Source of the DNA: Nephrocerus scutellatus
Lineage: Eukaryota; Arthropoda; Insecta; Diptera; Pipunculidae
DNA: 64,000 bases
Assembly: GCA_947095585.1 (NCBI GenBank)
Contig: OX352763.1
Coordinates: 13,317,462 to 13,381,461, forward strand
Direction of reading: 5' to 3'
The notes below the pieces were generated by a model. That model made no database searches and had not been told where the DNA came from. It saw nothing but the letters and a program-made list of their open reading frames with translations. A program made the position numbers and the translations under genes. Shown here piece by piece: positions 37,091 to 50,985 of the stretch (position 1 is the stretch's first letter; each line of letters starts with the position of its first letter).

Positions 37091-40000
37091 CATGATCGCA
37101 TTTATGCAACTTTATCCCGAAATGATTTTTTATTATTTTAAAATCAAAATGCGGTGAGCTTAATATAACCCATTACATGAGTGAATTCGTTAATAATTCA
37201 AATTTCTAAGGCATAACCCAACTTTCACTACCACACAAGGTGAGTTTTTCAGCCTCATAAGGTTCATTGTTAGATATTTTTAGCACGAAACACAAAAGTT
37301 CTTCTTCTGCTACCTGTTTAAATTTTTAATTCAATAGAAATAGAAACAGGAGGACCATTAAATATAAAAATCCTTTTAGTGAAATTCAATCCAATTTGCT
37401 ATCACAAAAAAAAACGAAACATCTGTCCTTGTCAGTTTAATAAATGAATCATTTCTTATTTTAAGTGACAAAGAAATAAAGGTTTCTGAACTGTGAATGA
37501 CGGTGACATACCACATATACATACAATTACTGTCGTCGGAAATTCAAAAATGTTTTACACGTTATCATATAAAATCGATCTTTTTAGCGATCCACTGGCT
37601 TTGCTTAGCTCACACACTCAAACCAATCCACATCAGACAGGAGAGTCATTCAGCAAACATTCAATTGTAAACATTTCTTAAAAAATAATAATTTTTCGTT
37701 TGACTCTTAAAAACGACAACAATTATTTAGTTAAAAAAAATTAACTGTTAAATGCAGCAGCAGCAGTAATTTAACGTCGAAGCAGCACTGTAAATATCAA
37801 ATATGTAGTAATAAAAAATGACCTAACTACTTTTCTTTATTGTCAATAATATGAATCACCATAACACAGTACATAAATAAAAATAAAGTGTTGCTTAATA
37901 TGTGCTCTTTGGCGCTCATGAGATGTAATTTACTGCTATTTGTTATAAGCTTAATCGCTATTTTAATTAACAAAAAAGCCATTTACAAAAAAATCAATGT
38001 TCTTTATGGGACATGTAGATTTTTATTGATGCTATAATGCTAAATGGTTTACATAAAACATTTTCTTAGCTCAGTAATGTCAATAAAACAAATTCAAATA
38101 GAATGGCATAAAGAGACTTTCAGTTTAAATTGCAGTTATACTTAAATGATTCCTGTTTATTTAAAAATACATTTGCAGTCCTGTTAAAATCAAAATTGTG
38201 TGATGTAAAATGAAGTTCGTTTCTTAAGTCTTTTGTTTTTATTTAGTTAAAAGATACTACCTAGTTGGTTTAATTCTAATTTCAACAGCAATATAATTTC
38301 TCACACCAAATAAACGCAAGTCTCATTCCAATAAACACCTGAAAAAATATCCTAGCAAAGGTTACAGATTAAGTTACACATTAAGTCTTCATCCCTTTAT
38401 CAACGCAACATAACGTAAAAGTAACAATACAATTTCGAAAAAAAAAAAACACAAACTCAATCCAAAATCACTTAACCCTTAAAGAGATCTTCAAAGCAGA
38501 GTAGAAAACTTATCAACAAACAACAAAAACAACCATCTGATATCTGCTTATATCGTGCAGCACAGCAAGTGGAAAAAAAATTACGTAATGCTTTCCAAAA
38601 TCTGTTCACTATTTGTTATTCTTTCTGATGGTTAATGCGGTGAAAAAGTCCATAATGTATACTTCTTTCTGCTTATACCTGAATACCTGCGCTGCGTAGA
38701 AAAATTTGCTATTAGCCAACAGGTACCGGGATGAATACCGTATTCTACCCTACTCTATTCTTATTATCAAATTCCATCAGCGAGAAAAAAATACGGGAAC
38801 ACACAAAAAAATTACCAGACAAAGACAAAAAATATAAAGTAAATAAAAGTGCAAAAGAGAAAAGTTGGAAAAAGGTCAAGGTAAAAATCACAATAAGAAT
38901 TTATCCTGTATGACTGAAATGAGTGAAAACAGGTATCCCGATATGCGACGTAGAAACATATCAGAAAATAACCGAAAACAAAGGAGAGAAAAAAATTCAT
39001 TTCAATTTCAACACAAATCTCAGAAGGGAATTTTTACCTGCACCATCTTTGTATCTGTGACTGTGACTTTCCTCTCCTCTTTCACACATCACATTTTTCA
39101 ATTTTGAAACGAAAACTCCATCAAAAAAAAAACAAACAAATACTTCGTTATCACCGTAAAAATTGCTGCGATTTAGAGGGTTTTACAAAAAAATTTCTTC
39201 ATCAATAGAATACAATTGACACAAATATGATTGTGCGTGTAAATTTGAATATTTGCATTGCAATGGTCACAATTTTGTACGCACCCAAGCGTACAAAAGC
39301 TGTATATTCTGTGAATGACACTTAAAATGTAATATAACCGCAAACATGAAATTTCTCAAATTCAAAAAAACCACTAAAATTTCCTAACTTTAACACAAAT
39401 CAACAGCTCGGTGGGACAAAGACGACAAAAACAAAGCACCCGCTTCCACCTTTTTCGTGACATAATCACACAGCGCACCACAAATTAAACCGTAAAATTA
39501 TGTTAAACAAAAGCGACCCACATACATATGCTATTATGTATGTGTATGTGTGTGCAAATACACTATACTTTATCTTTATATACGCATAGATATACATACT
39601 CGTACGAAACAGTCATCTCTCGCATTAACATTTGCTGTTGTGTATTGTGATGATTGTCGTTTAATCCCGCATAGCGATGATGCGCAATGCGCTATCATCT
39701 AGCGGTTTACAAAAAGATCACACTGCCAGCCGTTCATTCATTCATTCATTAATTTAATGCGGCGGCCGGCATCTGGTATAAATAGATACAAAATACTAAA
39801 AGCGCTCAAGTCTCATCCTCGCAGCACAATGTTTACTTCAGTTAAGCTTCGGAGTAGTGCATGCATACATATATGCACACATGCATACATATAATACAAA
39901 TATGTATGTTAATACGTTGTAGTGTATGAACAAACCCATATTAAGATAAAACGCTACATTAACTAACTGCTAGTCGCTGGCAGTTTACTGGCGTTTGGTT

Positions 40001-40789
40001 GAGTTTGGTGCGGTATAACTGCAATGCAAACGGGCCCCCTAGAGAGCCCCAGACACAATATCACAAGTCAACCCTGACCTAAAAGTTTTCTCGCCATCGT
40101 TAAAGTTTGTTAATTGTTGTTATATTTGTTTATAGTATGCACAATGTTGTACTTGTATAGTCATAGTGAGACGCATAGAGTAATAATAATATGTAATATT
40201 ATTATTAAATTTATGTTGCTATACAAACTTAGGCGTACATATGAGAGCGTTAATCGATAATTTAATTGCATTTTGGTTAACATGCGGTTTGATAAACTTA
40301 AGTAAATATGCGACAAATGCAATGCTAGTGCCATACAGGTAATAAGCTCGAAGCACACGTTCGTCTCCTCGTGTAGTCTATGTGGGAAAGCCATATGGCC
40401 ATGTAATCCGCAGCTAAATAGGTTGTTTTAAAGTAGCTGTTCATCAAATAGATATAAACAAAATATGACCCCAAAAATGATATCCTTTCCCTTTACGGAA
40501 AAATAATTTAAAAGAGGGAAAATTTAGAATCTGAAGTTAAAATAATTAGGAAAACGAAATTACTAAAGAAAAAATAATCGAAAGGAAATTTTAAATCTCA
40601 TTTCAATAGGGACATACCGACTTTGTATTTTAATACAAACGCACTCTTAAAATTATTTTACGATCTGCCAATGTCAAAACGTCAGTCAAGGTTTACGTTT
40701 TTATCAAGGTGAAGTTCACGAACAATCTTTTGCGTAAAGATTAAGGCCTACACCTTTACAAGAGCCCAAACTTTCCCGATTAGAGTCTG

Positions 40790-40985
40790 CAAAATTAAGT
40801 CGTTGATTTATGCCAATAGGCCAACCACGTTAGAGGAACTCAGGAACAATATCGAACGCGAAATTTTCAAAGTTCCGGCCGATATGTGTGGAAGAGTGGT
40901 GGAAAATTTACTTTAAAGAATTGATCGCTGCAAACGTGCTCGCGGTGGTCATATGCTCGAGATCGAATTCCATACTTAAATTTAT
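40790..40985 (+). mobile_element. Tc1/mariner-superfamily transposase C-terminal remnant
   Basis: The plus frame reads SLIYANRPTTLEELRNNIER, continues EIFKVPADMCGRVVENLL, hits a TAA, then reads RIDRCKRARGGHMLEIEFHT before the terminal stop. This is the C-terminal tail seen in insect DDE-superfamily (IS630/Tc1/mariner-type) transposases (YxxKPxTLxELKxNI ... RGGHxxEIxF). The catalytic core is not recognisable upstream. Confidence 0.6.
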
Positions 40986-42479
40986 GGAACCTGTCAAATT
41001 TTCCTAAAAAAGATCGCTGGTGAGCGTAATTTCATAAGAAAATATAACAGTTTTGACAATAGCTTAGGGGGGTAAAAGTGCATTATGTTTGAGCCTTTGT
41101 ACAGCATCGTGTCACGTGTATTCTGAATCTAGAAGGAATGATATGAGATTTTTAACTTTTTGTTAACTTCTCCAACAATAAATGTACCTACTTACTCTCA
41201 CTTATACTTTACTTGATTTGTGATTGAGCTTAATCGCTACAAAACCACCGAAACCACTATTTGTAACACTAACAATTTCATTCACATTTACCACAGCAAC
41301 TTACCACATGCTTAATTAATCATACGACAATTTTCCAATGTTACACTGTGCCGTCCGTCGTCGTCCCCCAGCGATCAAATTAGCCGTCGACGTACCGTTG
41401 AAATACGAGTAACATACATACCAGATTTTACTCGAACTTGGTAATAGTATACGTATGTATGTTCGCTCTCGAATTAAACAACAAATAAAATCAGTTTTCC
41501 ATAACAACTGAATACCTACTCACTATATAGCTAATGCCACAAATGCTCGACGAGTATCTAGTAGATGTACATTACAGCACTCATACATCATGTTACAATG
41601 AAGAAAATCCATGCCAAGACCAAGGTCAATTCCCATTTACAGAATATGAAATATAGCTGGAAATATATGTTAATAAAAATGTGTAGGTAGTTATAAGTTT
41701 ATAGAATTAAACACAGACCGTATTAAATCGTGTGTTTGTGTTGAAGCTATCTCTTGAAAATGAAATGAAGAACAAATTCCGCATGGCAGCGCTAAACGCT
41801 AACTATCAATGGTTTTTGCCAACGACCAAAAGTGGTAAAAAACGTGCACTTTTGTGTTAACAATTATAATAAAAAAAAATATGCTGATTAAATTTCTTCT
41901 TGTATTTTCGTTAATGTCATTTTCGCCGTTGCGCAGAGTTCTTCTTCGTACGTATATGAGATTTTTTACTGAAGGAACCAGTTTTTTTTTTCAACTACTT
42001 TGGTGAACAACAAAACGAGACACAGCAATAAAAAATAAAAATCAAATCGTTAATAAATGTGGTGTGGGGGTACTGGGGGGAGGTTCTCGCGTCTGGTACA
42101 ACAGTAAAACTGGTCCAATATGAGTGTATTTGCGTAGCACGTTATAGTCGCACGTTATAGTCGAGACCGCGTCAGGTGGTAATTTTTTTATACCTAGTTT
42201 TCATATTTTATTTTTAAAATTAATTCAACAGATAATGTTTGTAGCAAAATGAGAAAAAACTAAAATTAACATCGACTCCTATCAAGTTAGCGTGTATAAG
42301 TTATGCGGCTTTATATTAAGTTGAGCAATTCTCATGCATTACATGACTGAGGCTACTTTTGACACCTTTTATGCAACAGTAATGTTGGGATAAACCCTAA
42401 TGAACTGTAAATTAAAGGGGAAATTACAATCTTAATATTACAATCAGTGCTGTCGTTTCAAAAAGTTTAAGAGTAGCAC

Positions 42480-42880
42480 GTTTTAAATCTCAGGGGAGTA
42501 TTTCAAGTCAAAAGGGAGTACATAAAAAATAAAATCGTTTTATTTTTCAACATAGTCTCCTTTGAGCTCTATACAATTTGTCCAACTTTTCTTAATTTTT
42601 TTTATCCCTTCCAAAAAATAAGATTTGTCGAGGTCATCAAAATAGGTATTTGTTTGTGAGATGATTTCATCGTTGGAGTCAAATCTCTTTCCGCCGATCC
42701 ATTTCTTCATGTTTGGAATCAAGAAATAGTCATGCGGGGCTAAATCCGGAGAATAAGGAGCAATTCGTAACTCAATTTATGGATTTTTGCCATTGTGACT
42801 ACACACCTTTGCACCCGTACATTGTCTTGATGGAACAGCACTTTTTCTTCGCAAAATAGGGTCATTTTTGCTTCAAATCA
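42480..42880 (-). mobile_element. mariner transposase C-terminal fragment
   Basis: The minus-strand frame carries KKVLFHQDNVRVQ (the QDNA block of mariner, with the usual APAH decayed), then a frameshifted SPDLAPHDYF-type block, LIPNMKKWIGGKRFDSNDEI, YFDDLDKSYFLEGIKKIKKS and WTNCIELKGDYVEK before the stop at 42540. The DD34D signature region is recognisable through the SPDLAPxDY block. The 5' half is absent; terminal inverted repeats were not resolved. Confidence 0.8.
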
Positions 42881-43440
42881 ATATCGAATCGAATAATAAG
42901 AATATTTTATAATTAACTAGATGAAACACATGGCGTCGGTCGGCTTAAGATAATACTTTCCATTTATTTTACAAAATAGGAAACTTTATTTTTTTTTTGG
43001 AAATGCTTCGCTACCCGTAGAAACATCTGCTTCATTACTACACTTCGTGCTATAATTCTACACGCGTTCCCAGCATTCCCTTTCCAAAATATGATGGGTT
43101 TGTGTTCGTTTGCAAAATTTTAAAAGAATACTATATAAAAATTCTGGATAAATTATGAAAAATATTTGTATAGGAGCCCTCTACAGGACCTCTTCCAAAA
43201 TAGAGTTTTTCCTTTCCTTTTTTCCTTTAAATACCAAACAAGTGTGGAAAATGTCAGGACGCTATTAATATAATTAATATTATAATTATTATATTATAAT
43301 TATTAAAATAAATTAAATAATCTGAAAACTTCATAAAAACTTATTTGAAAAAAAGATCGTATGGTCACCCAGGAGTCTGAACATTTCCAAAATATGACAA
43401 AAACTTGCTCACCATGGTATAAAACTTCTGCACAAAGATT

Positions 43441-43498
43441 GATGTCGTGCACCATTTTCAACAATTAAAAATGAAAATTGTATAAAATGGTGCACATC
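43441..43498. repeat. Hairpin-forming inverted repeat
   Basis: The left arm, GATGTCGTGCACCATTTTCA plus ACAATT, pairs with the right arm AATTGTATAAAATGGTGCAC plus ATC across a ~9 nt loop, with one bulged base and a short mismatch. It would fold as a ~25 bp stem on either strand. Confidence 0.7.
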
Positions 43499-45120
43499 AC
43501 CGAAATATCCGGTCATTAAATATAATTTTATATATAAAACAATTACGAAACGTCTATAATGTAGCCATCGAAATACCATATAATATTTATTATTTTTCAC
43601 CTATAAGTCGAAAGTAGTACAATACTTCGATCGTTGTCACTTTGACAGCACTGATTACAATATAATGTATTTGCTCTGTTCAAAGAGTCACAGATCAGTT
43701 CATCATATGCGCATGCTCTCTCTTAGCGCATTTTGACATTTTCCACATAAATATGTTTACTGAATTGTACCGCCTTACCGGTTTTTTCAAGGGTAACCGT
43801 GTGGCACCGTAATTATGTGTGCGCAACAACACAAAGTTACGTCACAGTGGTCACCAATAAGCATGTGCCTTAATGTGTGCGGTACACTGTGGTATATGTT
43901 GTCATGTGGTTTTTATTTTCGTTTTCGGTTTTTTTTTTAACTTTTGCAACACAAGACTTTTGGACAGACATTGCAACAGTTTACCCCCAAATCATCTGTG
44001 TAATAGGGTTACGACCTTATGGTTATAGTCTCGAAACTGCAACACTACCTAAATCTTTTGAATATTTCAGTCTCGACCGTTGCTGATGAGATAATTGCTG
44101 TTGCGGGACTACGATGCGATCGATGATCCGGTTTTTGTATTGATGTCTTTTTAGAGATTTTTGTTTTACAAAAAGTGGGTGGTTTTATACATATATAGCG
44201 AATAGCTAGCTGTATTCTCATGCATATGATGATCACATTTTCTTTTTTTATTAAGACCCTGTCTGGCATCTTCTGATTTGGGCTATTTAATTAACGGTAA
44301 AATAGAAGAGGACAACAGCATGAAAATTAACGCGAATACGCGAATGTATTAATATGAATTATTTACCAAAAGTAAAGGCAATCGAACAAGCGGACTGCTG
44401 TCTTGTTAGCGTTTGTGTTGAAAAATGCAAATTATTTTGTTCGCAAATATTGGCTAAATCTCTGTTTAGCGTTAACATATTTGAAATAACTGCGCAATGA
44501 AGCATAAAGTGTTAACTATATATGTGAAATGGTGCACGATTATACTCCGGGGTTTTCTTTATTTGAACAAAAAAAAATTATATTTCCATAGCACTTCTCG
44601 ATGAACTTATTTAGAATTATTTGTATAAAATTAATTTAGAGTTTTTATTAATTCTTTTTTTTTTCATTGAATAATTAATTAATTTAATTAAAATTCCTAT
44701 AGAGTGAAAGTTACATGCAGCAACGCAGAGCAGAGTGAAGGTCGTCGCTGTATTGTGTTGGGTTAAGCGGGAAAACTTCAATAAAGATACATTTGTCTTT
44801 TTGTTGTTGTTGTTGTCGTTGTTGTGGTTTTAAATATTTTACTGTGTGCCAACCGATTTGCATAAAGCTGTTAATAGATTCCTAATAAATAAATTACAAA
44901 CAAGACAGTGAGAGTTTCCGACCTGGTGTTGTCACTCTCCTGTCCTCGATATTACTCAATTTTTTAAAAAGCCGATAGGGCATACAAAAAACTGAATTGG
45001 TTGAATTTTCTAATTATTGCTTTAAAGAAGTTGAAAAACGTAATCAATTTGACGTATTTTATACTGATTGTGTTAGTAAGTGTTATTTGTATCTGTTGAT
45101 TTCTAAGTTAGAAGCCTTAG

Positions 45121-46000
45121 ATTCCTTTGACTGAATTCTTACTTATTTGGTCGTTCACAGAAAGTTCTTTGTATTCCAGGCAAATAAATGTATTTTCTGG
45201 AGTGCCTGACGGATCTCTTCTGGGCCCTGTTCTGTTTTTACTTTTTGTAAATGATTTACAGAAGATTGTTGAAGTTATTTGTATTCCAGGCAAATAAATG
45301 TCTTTTCTGGGGTATCTGAAGGATCTCATCTGGGCCTTATTACTTTTTTGCTTTTTATAAATGATTTACAGAAGATTTTTGAATTATCTTCAGGTCTCAT
45401 GTAAGCCGTTGACTTTAAAATTAAGTTATTTCAAATTCTTTAGATAACTAAATAATTTTAAGAGTTAAGAGCATAATTTAAGGATCTTGGCGTAATATAT
45501 TTGACAAAAGCCTTTCTTTTGACCAGCATATAAATTCTGTTTGTACCAAAACTAGTTCTGTTTTAGGATTTCTAAAGCGTAACTCTCTTGTTTTTAAAGA
45601 TCCGTATACATTGAAAATTATTTGTTGTAGTCTTGTCCGCCATATTCTAGAATATTGCAATGTTATCTAGAGTTGGTTCTTCGCATATTGAGAAACTTTA
45701 CAGAAATTTTCTCCGTTTTGCTCTCAGACATACTCCATTTGATTCTGCTCATCTTCTACCTTATGTAACAAGATGTCTTCTTGTAGGTATTCAATCTTTA
45801 AGTCTTTGTCCTAAAATTCAATCTGTAGTCTTTATCCGCGATTTACTATGCGGTACTGCGGACTATGGTTATATTCTTGTTCAGTTAATGCTGTATACTC
45901 GTGAACGTTTAAGAGTTAGGAATATTTTATTTTTAGAACATCACAATACATGTCACAAGGGAATGTTCCAAATTTCTTTCAATTAATATCCCCTCTAGAT
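45121..46000 (+). mobile_element. Jockey/CR1-like non-LTR RT fragment with internal tandem duplication
   Basis: Plus-strand frames with interruptions read SDGSLLGPVLFLLFVNDLQK-like sequence twice (the RT palm GxLLGPxLFxLFxNDL block, duplicated), then FDKSFSFDQHINSV-like, SVLGFLKRNSLVFKD, TLKIICCSLVRHILEYCN, IEKLYRNFLRFALRHTPFD and SLCPKIQSVVFIRDLLCG. This is the C-terminal half of a non-LTR RT. Frameshifts and stops are frequent. Confidence 0.7.
45171..45390 (+). repeat. 110 bp tandem duplication within the RT fragment
   Basis: GTATTCCAGGCAAATAAATG begins at 45171 and 45281. The two 110 bp units are about 85% identical and each spans the RT palm block, so the duplication postdates loss of function or accompanied it. 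Confidence 0.85.
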
Positions 46001-47269
46001 TGCAAAATACAAATTTTCTTTTGCTTGAAATAACAATTTCATTTAAATAATTTAACAGGAATTTCGAAGAATCTCTGCAAAATGCACTGCAATCCGTCCA
46101 ATTCAGTGCTCGAGTCTAAGTGCTAACTGGTTGTACTATGTTCGTGTTGAATGTGCTAAAAAGAAATTTACATTACGAGCGAACATAGCACAGCAACACC
46201 AATAAAAACCACAACAACAAAAACCTCAAAATGCACATCATTTTGTACTTTGCATATAGGTACGTCCAGTTTGCATTGAAATCGATTTAAAACGAGCAAA
46301 ATGTGCGTATGGTGCATGCAGTCACGAATGTGTGTGTGTAGGTAGAAACAGCCATAGCAGCATTTAGATATTTGTTTAAACAATAAAAGTTGTCACCATA
46401 TGCGACCGCATACGCACGTATATAGAGGAGGTGTTCACATATCTGTGGTCAGCCGCTTGCTGCTGGTACATATACTCGTAACATACATCAGATACAACCA
46501 ACATACCGTACCTAAATACTAACAGATACCTACATACTTAGATAGGCGCTAGTTTTAGTCAATTGTTAAGCTATGCTTGTTAGACTATTGTGCGTTTAGT
46601 GTTGTGCCGAGGAGCAGTAGATACTCGCTGCACCGTGCGGTATATTTAATTTTAAAATTTAGGTCAACGAATATTATTTTGTTAGTAAGAGTCGTTAGTT
46701 GTGGCTGTTGTTGTTGTTTTTGTTGTTGTTGACTCACGTTACACTACTGCTTTACTGTAGATTAGAATAATATGGACTTTTGCATTTGCATACAACGGTT
46801 AAGATAGGACAGACAAACACATCACATCACTCCACAACTACAGTCAGTGCCAATATGATGGTCTTGCGATAGGAATATTAATCCTAGCGATGGACAGGCA
46901 GATGTTTCTCTTTTATGTTGAAGAAGAATGTATTCTGGGTAATTAAAACTTACAATTAGATAATGTATCTTATGTATAACATACGAATACGATGTACAAA
47001 AGAAGTATATTTTTATTTTAAATTTGCGCACGCGTAAGGCTTTCGCACCCTTATAATGCTCGGCTATTTGCTTGTGTAACGATGTGGGAAAACAGAGCTT
47101 GGCAAAGCATTCCACATACGTGTTGTACTCTGAACTTACCTGTACGTCCAAAGATGGGCTTGATTTGGCTTGATTTGGCGCACCCGACCAGATATGACAA
47201 TGGTACTGAAGTTTGTGGCAAATAAACGCCTTTTAGATTGTAGCCGGATCAGAGGGAGTTAAATATTTC

Positions 47270-48250
47270 GTGCACCATATGAGAAAACCTACATATTTTG
47301 TAGCATTTTTGGCTATGGCGAATATGTGGTCATTCCAACGAAGCTTGTTGTTAACGCATATACCGGGAATTGCGATTTTTTCAGTTTTCTCGGTGCAAGT
47401 GCCATTCATGGATAATGGCTATGGATTTAGAATACATTTAGACGACAGGATGCAGTATTGGGTTTTGGATGCATTAAATACCACTCTCTTATTTTCTCCA
47501 GATTTCATTCTGCTGTTCAGGTCAGACTTTATGCTTAGCATACATAATTATTTGAGTTCCACATGAGAAGTAGAAGGACGTTCCTCAAACGTATATAAGA
47601 AGCTGAAAGTACTGTCGTCAGCAATAGAATAAAATGAGCTAGAAGTAATGAATAAGAGATCATTAATAAAAATCAGAAAGAGGGTCGAGACAGAACCCTG
47701 AGGAACGCCAACATTTATGTGATGAATTTCAAATTTGAAACTGTCCAGAACAACTTCTATTGAGCGGTCCAAAAGAAAACATCTAATTTAATCAAATAGT
47801 TTCTCATCGACGCCATAAGCACGCATTTTAGACAAAAGAGCTGGGTGCCAAACTCTGTCAAATGCTTGCTGCTATCGCGAAATAATAGCGACCAGTTAAT
47901 ACTCCCAAAGAAGTTGTTAAGGTCGTACCAATTGGCTTTCTCGAATTGCCATACTGTTTTTTGGAGTTTTATTAAAGAGAAATTAGCTGATACAACACAA
48001 TGGTCGGATGAGCCTAGAGACGATGATAAATCAACTGAATATACATATATCAGGATGGGATGTAACGAACAAGAACCAGTAGAAGGGTGTTTGTGGAATG
48101 ATTTGCTTTGTCAGGAATTCTTGAACAAGCTGAGTAATGTTATTTATCTCAGCGAATAACTCAACACACCTTACTTGGGATGTTGCGTGTCAGAATGGCA
48201 AAGCTGGGGCTTCTATAGTTAAAACAATACTATGTGTTTCCGGTTTTTAC
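47270..48250 (-). mobile_element. CR1/jockey-like LINE fragment: endonuclease C terminus plus RT
   Basis: Minus-strand order from the right: FAEINNITQLVQEFLTKQ, DIYVYSVDLSSSLGSSDHCV (SSDH is the end block of an apurinic-type endonuclease) and SLIKLQKTVWQFEKANWYDL. After an internal deletion come SIEVVLDSFKFEIHHINVGV, VPQGSVSTLFLIFINDLLF (RT palm) and SFYSIADDSTFSF (ADD catalytic block). It ends near CTKKTEKIAIPGICVNNKL-type sequence at about 47350. Same family as 36.3-37.1 kb. Confidence 0.75.
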
Positions 48251-50214
48251 TTTCACTTTGAGCGATATGAAATTAAATTCCGGATTGGACCATTGGCTGA
48301 ATTAAGTCCGCGTCTGGGGAAAAATAAGGCCACTAAGTAATACTCAGGCAGATTTAATCCTGAGGTATCGGAATTCTCAAATTCCTGATCTTCACTCAAT
48401 TGCTAAAGAATTAGATCATCAAGCTGCTGCATGCAAAAACATGGGGCAGTAATGTTTTACCAAAACTTTAGCTACGCTGTTGGGGACGGGATACACAGGA
48501 TACAGCACGCACACTGCACTTTGCACCCGTTGACCAAACGACCATGCACTTTTTTATTTTTTGTTTTATGTGCAAACAACACGGTGTTTGCCGAAATTGA
48601 CAGCGGTCCGTTTAAGATTCTTGATGCAAGTTAACACTAACTTAAGGAAAACCACCTTACTGGCGCCAAATTAGAAAATGGCAAAAACTCGTTGCCGCAC
48701 TGCTTCCATAACTGTAAACATCGTACATGTTTTTTTTTAAATCAAAGTCATTCATTGCAACCTACATACTATACGTTCTGAATGTCTTGACAAAGCTTAT
48801 GGTCTCTTATTTGTGTACTTTTAACATTAACCCAGAAAAAAAATGAACACGATACTGCTACACAATGAGCGCCAATTATACCGCACATCCAGCTAGCATG
48901 GGTGAGTGTGTGTGTGCGTATAAGCTCGAAAAGCTTGAAATTCAAGGTCAAAAAAACAACAAATGCATCTACACAGAGCTAAAAGCGTCGTATTCGATTG
49001 ATCTGCTGCGCATAGACGACAATAGTGCAGCGCATAGTCAGTAGCAGCAAAAGTGATTTGCTATACACCACAGCCAAACACACTACACTTCATTCACAAT
49101 GCAACCAGCGTATACTCAGCTAAAACGATCTGGCCAAACGCAAGCTTAATCATAGAGCTCTTCCACTTGCTTCGTTCCAGCAATACGCTTGATCTCCTTC
49201 ATCTCCTATAGCGATACACAGTTCTCCGTACTCTCGTAATATGTATTATGTCAATGTTAACCTTGCTCTGCATAAAAATTCTACTCTCAGATGGCTTGAA
49301 TTGGTTTGGTACAGTTTTGTTTAGGCTCGCTTGCAGCACTCAATGCCATAAAATCGGACTGTGCATTAAACTTGGCCGTGTTGCCGCTGCAATTGCGCTG
49401 TCACCGTCGTGACTTCAAAACTGCTGGAGTGGTACAGAGAACACGAAAAAAAAGCGAAGAAATAATAACAGCAGCGTGAGATCAATTGCACCTCATAAAT
49501 GTGAAGTAATAAACGCGCGCGCAGGCGCACCAACCACTCGACAGTTTAGAAAAAAAAAAAACATAAGTAGTTTCAGTTACAACCACTTTTTTTCTGTTAC
49601 TTCACACGCGACGAAGCAGAAATTCTTCTTCTTAAGTCAAGCAGCTAGCGATACCGCGATACTCTCGCCGCAGTACGACGAATACACCAAATGCCAGGTG
49701 CCCATCAGCCTGATTAGTGAATGAATCACATCACCATCATTATCATTGTCGTTGTCGCCATCGTCATCATTGATTGGAGCATAATTATTATGGTGTGTTT
49801 TTTTTATTCTCAGAAAAACTTTTGAATTAAAAAAAAATAATCGCACTACGTAGCGTTGATGATAGCTGTTGAACGTACCGACTAGCAATGACGATCGACC
49901 GCTGTTGGGAAGGAAATTGATTAGGAAAACGGAAGTTTATGGAACCCACACTTTGAAGGCTCTTTCTGTACTGTGGAACAGGAAATTAGTCATTACTTCA
50001 CGGGATATGACAAACCGTGAAGGCATTTGTTTTAAAAAGGAATTAGAATCTTTGACGTGGTAAGGTGTAGTTGTTAAATTCTTAAAGATGAAAAAATTAC
50101 ACCTGTATGGTCTGATTATAGTACATTTTCGTTTTCAAGTAATTTTTGTGATAATCCTTGTATTATTAGCTTTAATTTGGTTAGTTATATTAAGTGTTAT
50201 GACTCCTGAGTTAG

Positions 50215-50985
50215 CTTCGCTTTTAATATGTAAGTGAAGCGCTGGAAGTCCTGGAAGATTTTCAAGAGCTGCCGTTGGGCAAGTTTTATAGCACCTGTTG
50301 CACTTAGACAAATAAGTCCGTCCATTTTATTAAGTTTTAAGTGTATCTTTAATTGCTCTGTTTTTGGCCACCATATCAGGGCTGCGTATGTAAGCCCGGG
50401 TTTGGTATATCTATAGAGTCATTTGCGGGTTTATTCCCCACGTTTTGAGTAAAGTAAGCTTTATGTTGTAAATATGACATGTGGGAGTTCCATTTTAGTT
50501 TTTGGCCGAACATGATCCCCAGATAATTGGCTTCCGGCACTATTTGGAGGTTTTGGAGTTTTCCCTTTTCATTTTGTGAAAACGGTGCAGACTATTTTGT
50601 CTGGGCTAACACATAGGTCGATCTCTCTGCACCATTATTTTATTATTAGTTTGAGAGCAAATTGCATGAGTTCTGCTATCGTACTCTCGAATTTACCACG
50701 ATTCGATTATTCTTAAGCCTGGCGAGTAGCTGGTCCACTACTATTGGCCACAAGAGTTGTTATGTGGACAGCCTCTAGTTGCCGCTACTGTAATTAATTC
50801 GTCACCGAACAAAGCTCGAATTTTCCTACCTTTTAGCATATGCCTATGACCCATCCTATTCTAGAGGAGTCAATTCCCATAGTTCTAGCTTGTGATTGAA
50901 CTACTTCGAAGTTGGTGTTATCGAAAGCGCATTGGATGTCAATGAAGGCGCACATTAACATTTCTTTGCTTCAGAGTGGCTTCGA
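50215..50985 (-). mobile_element. LOA-like non-LTR RT fragment
   Basis: Minus-strand frames read FIDIQCAFDNTNFEVVQSQA (RT catalytic D block), RTMGIDSSRIGWVIG, ELCSVTN, LGIMFGQKLKWNSHMSYLQH, KPGLTYAALIWWPK and LNKMDGLICLSATGAIK. The order matches the RT of the 19.1-20.5 kb element. There are multiple frameshifts. Confidence 0.65.
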
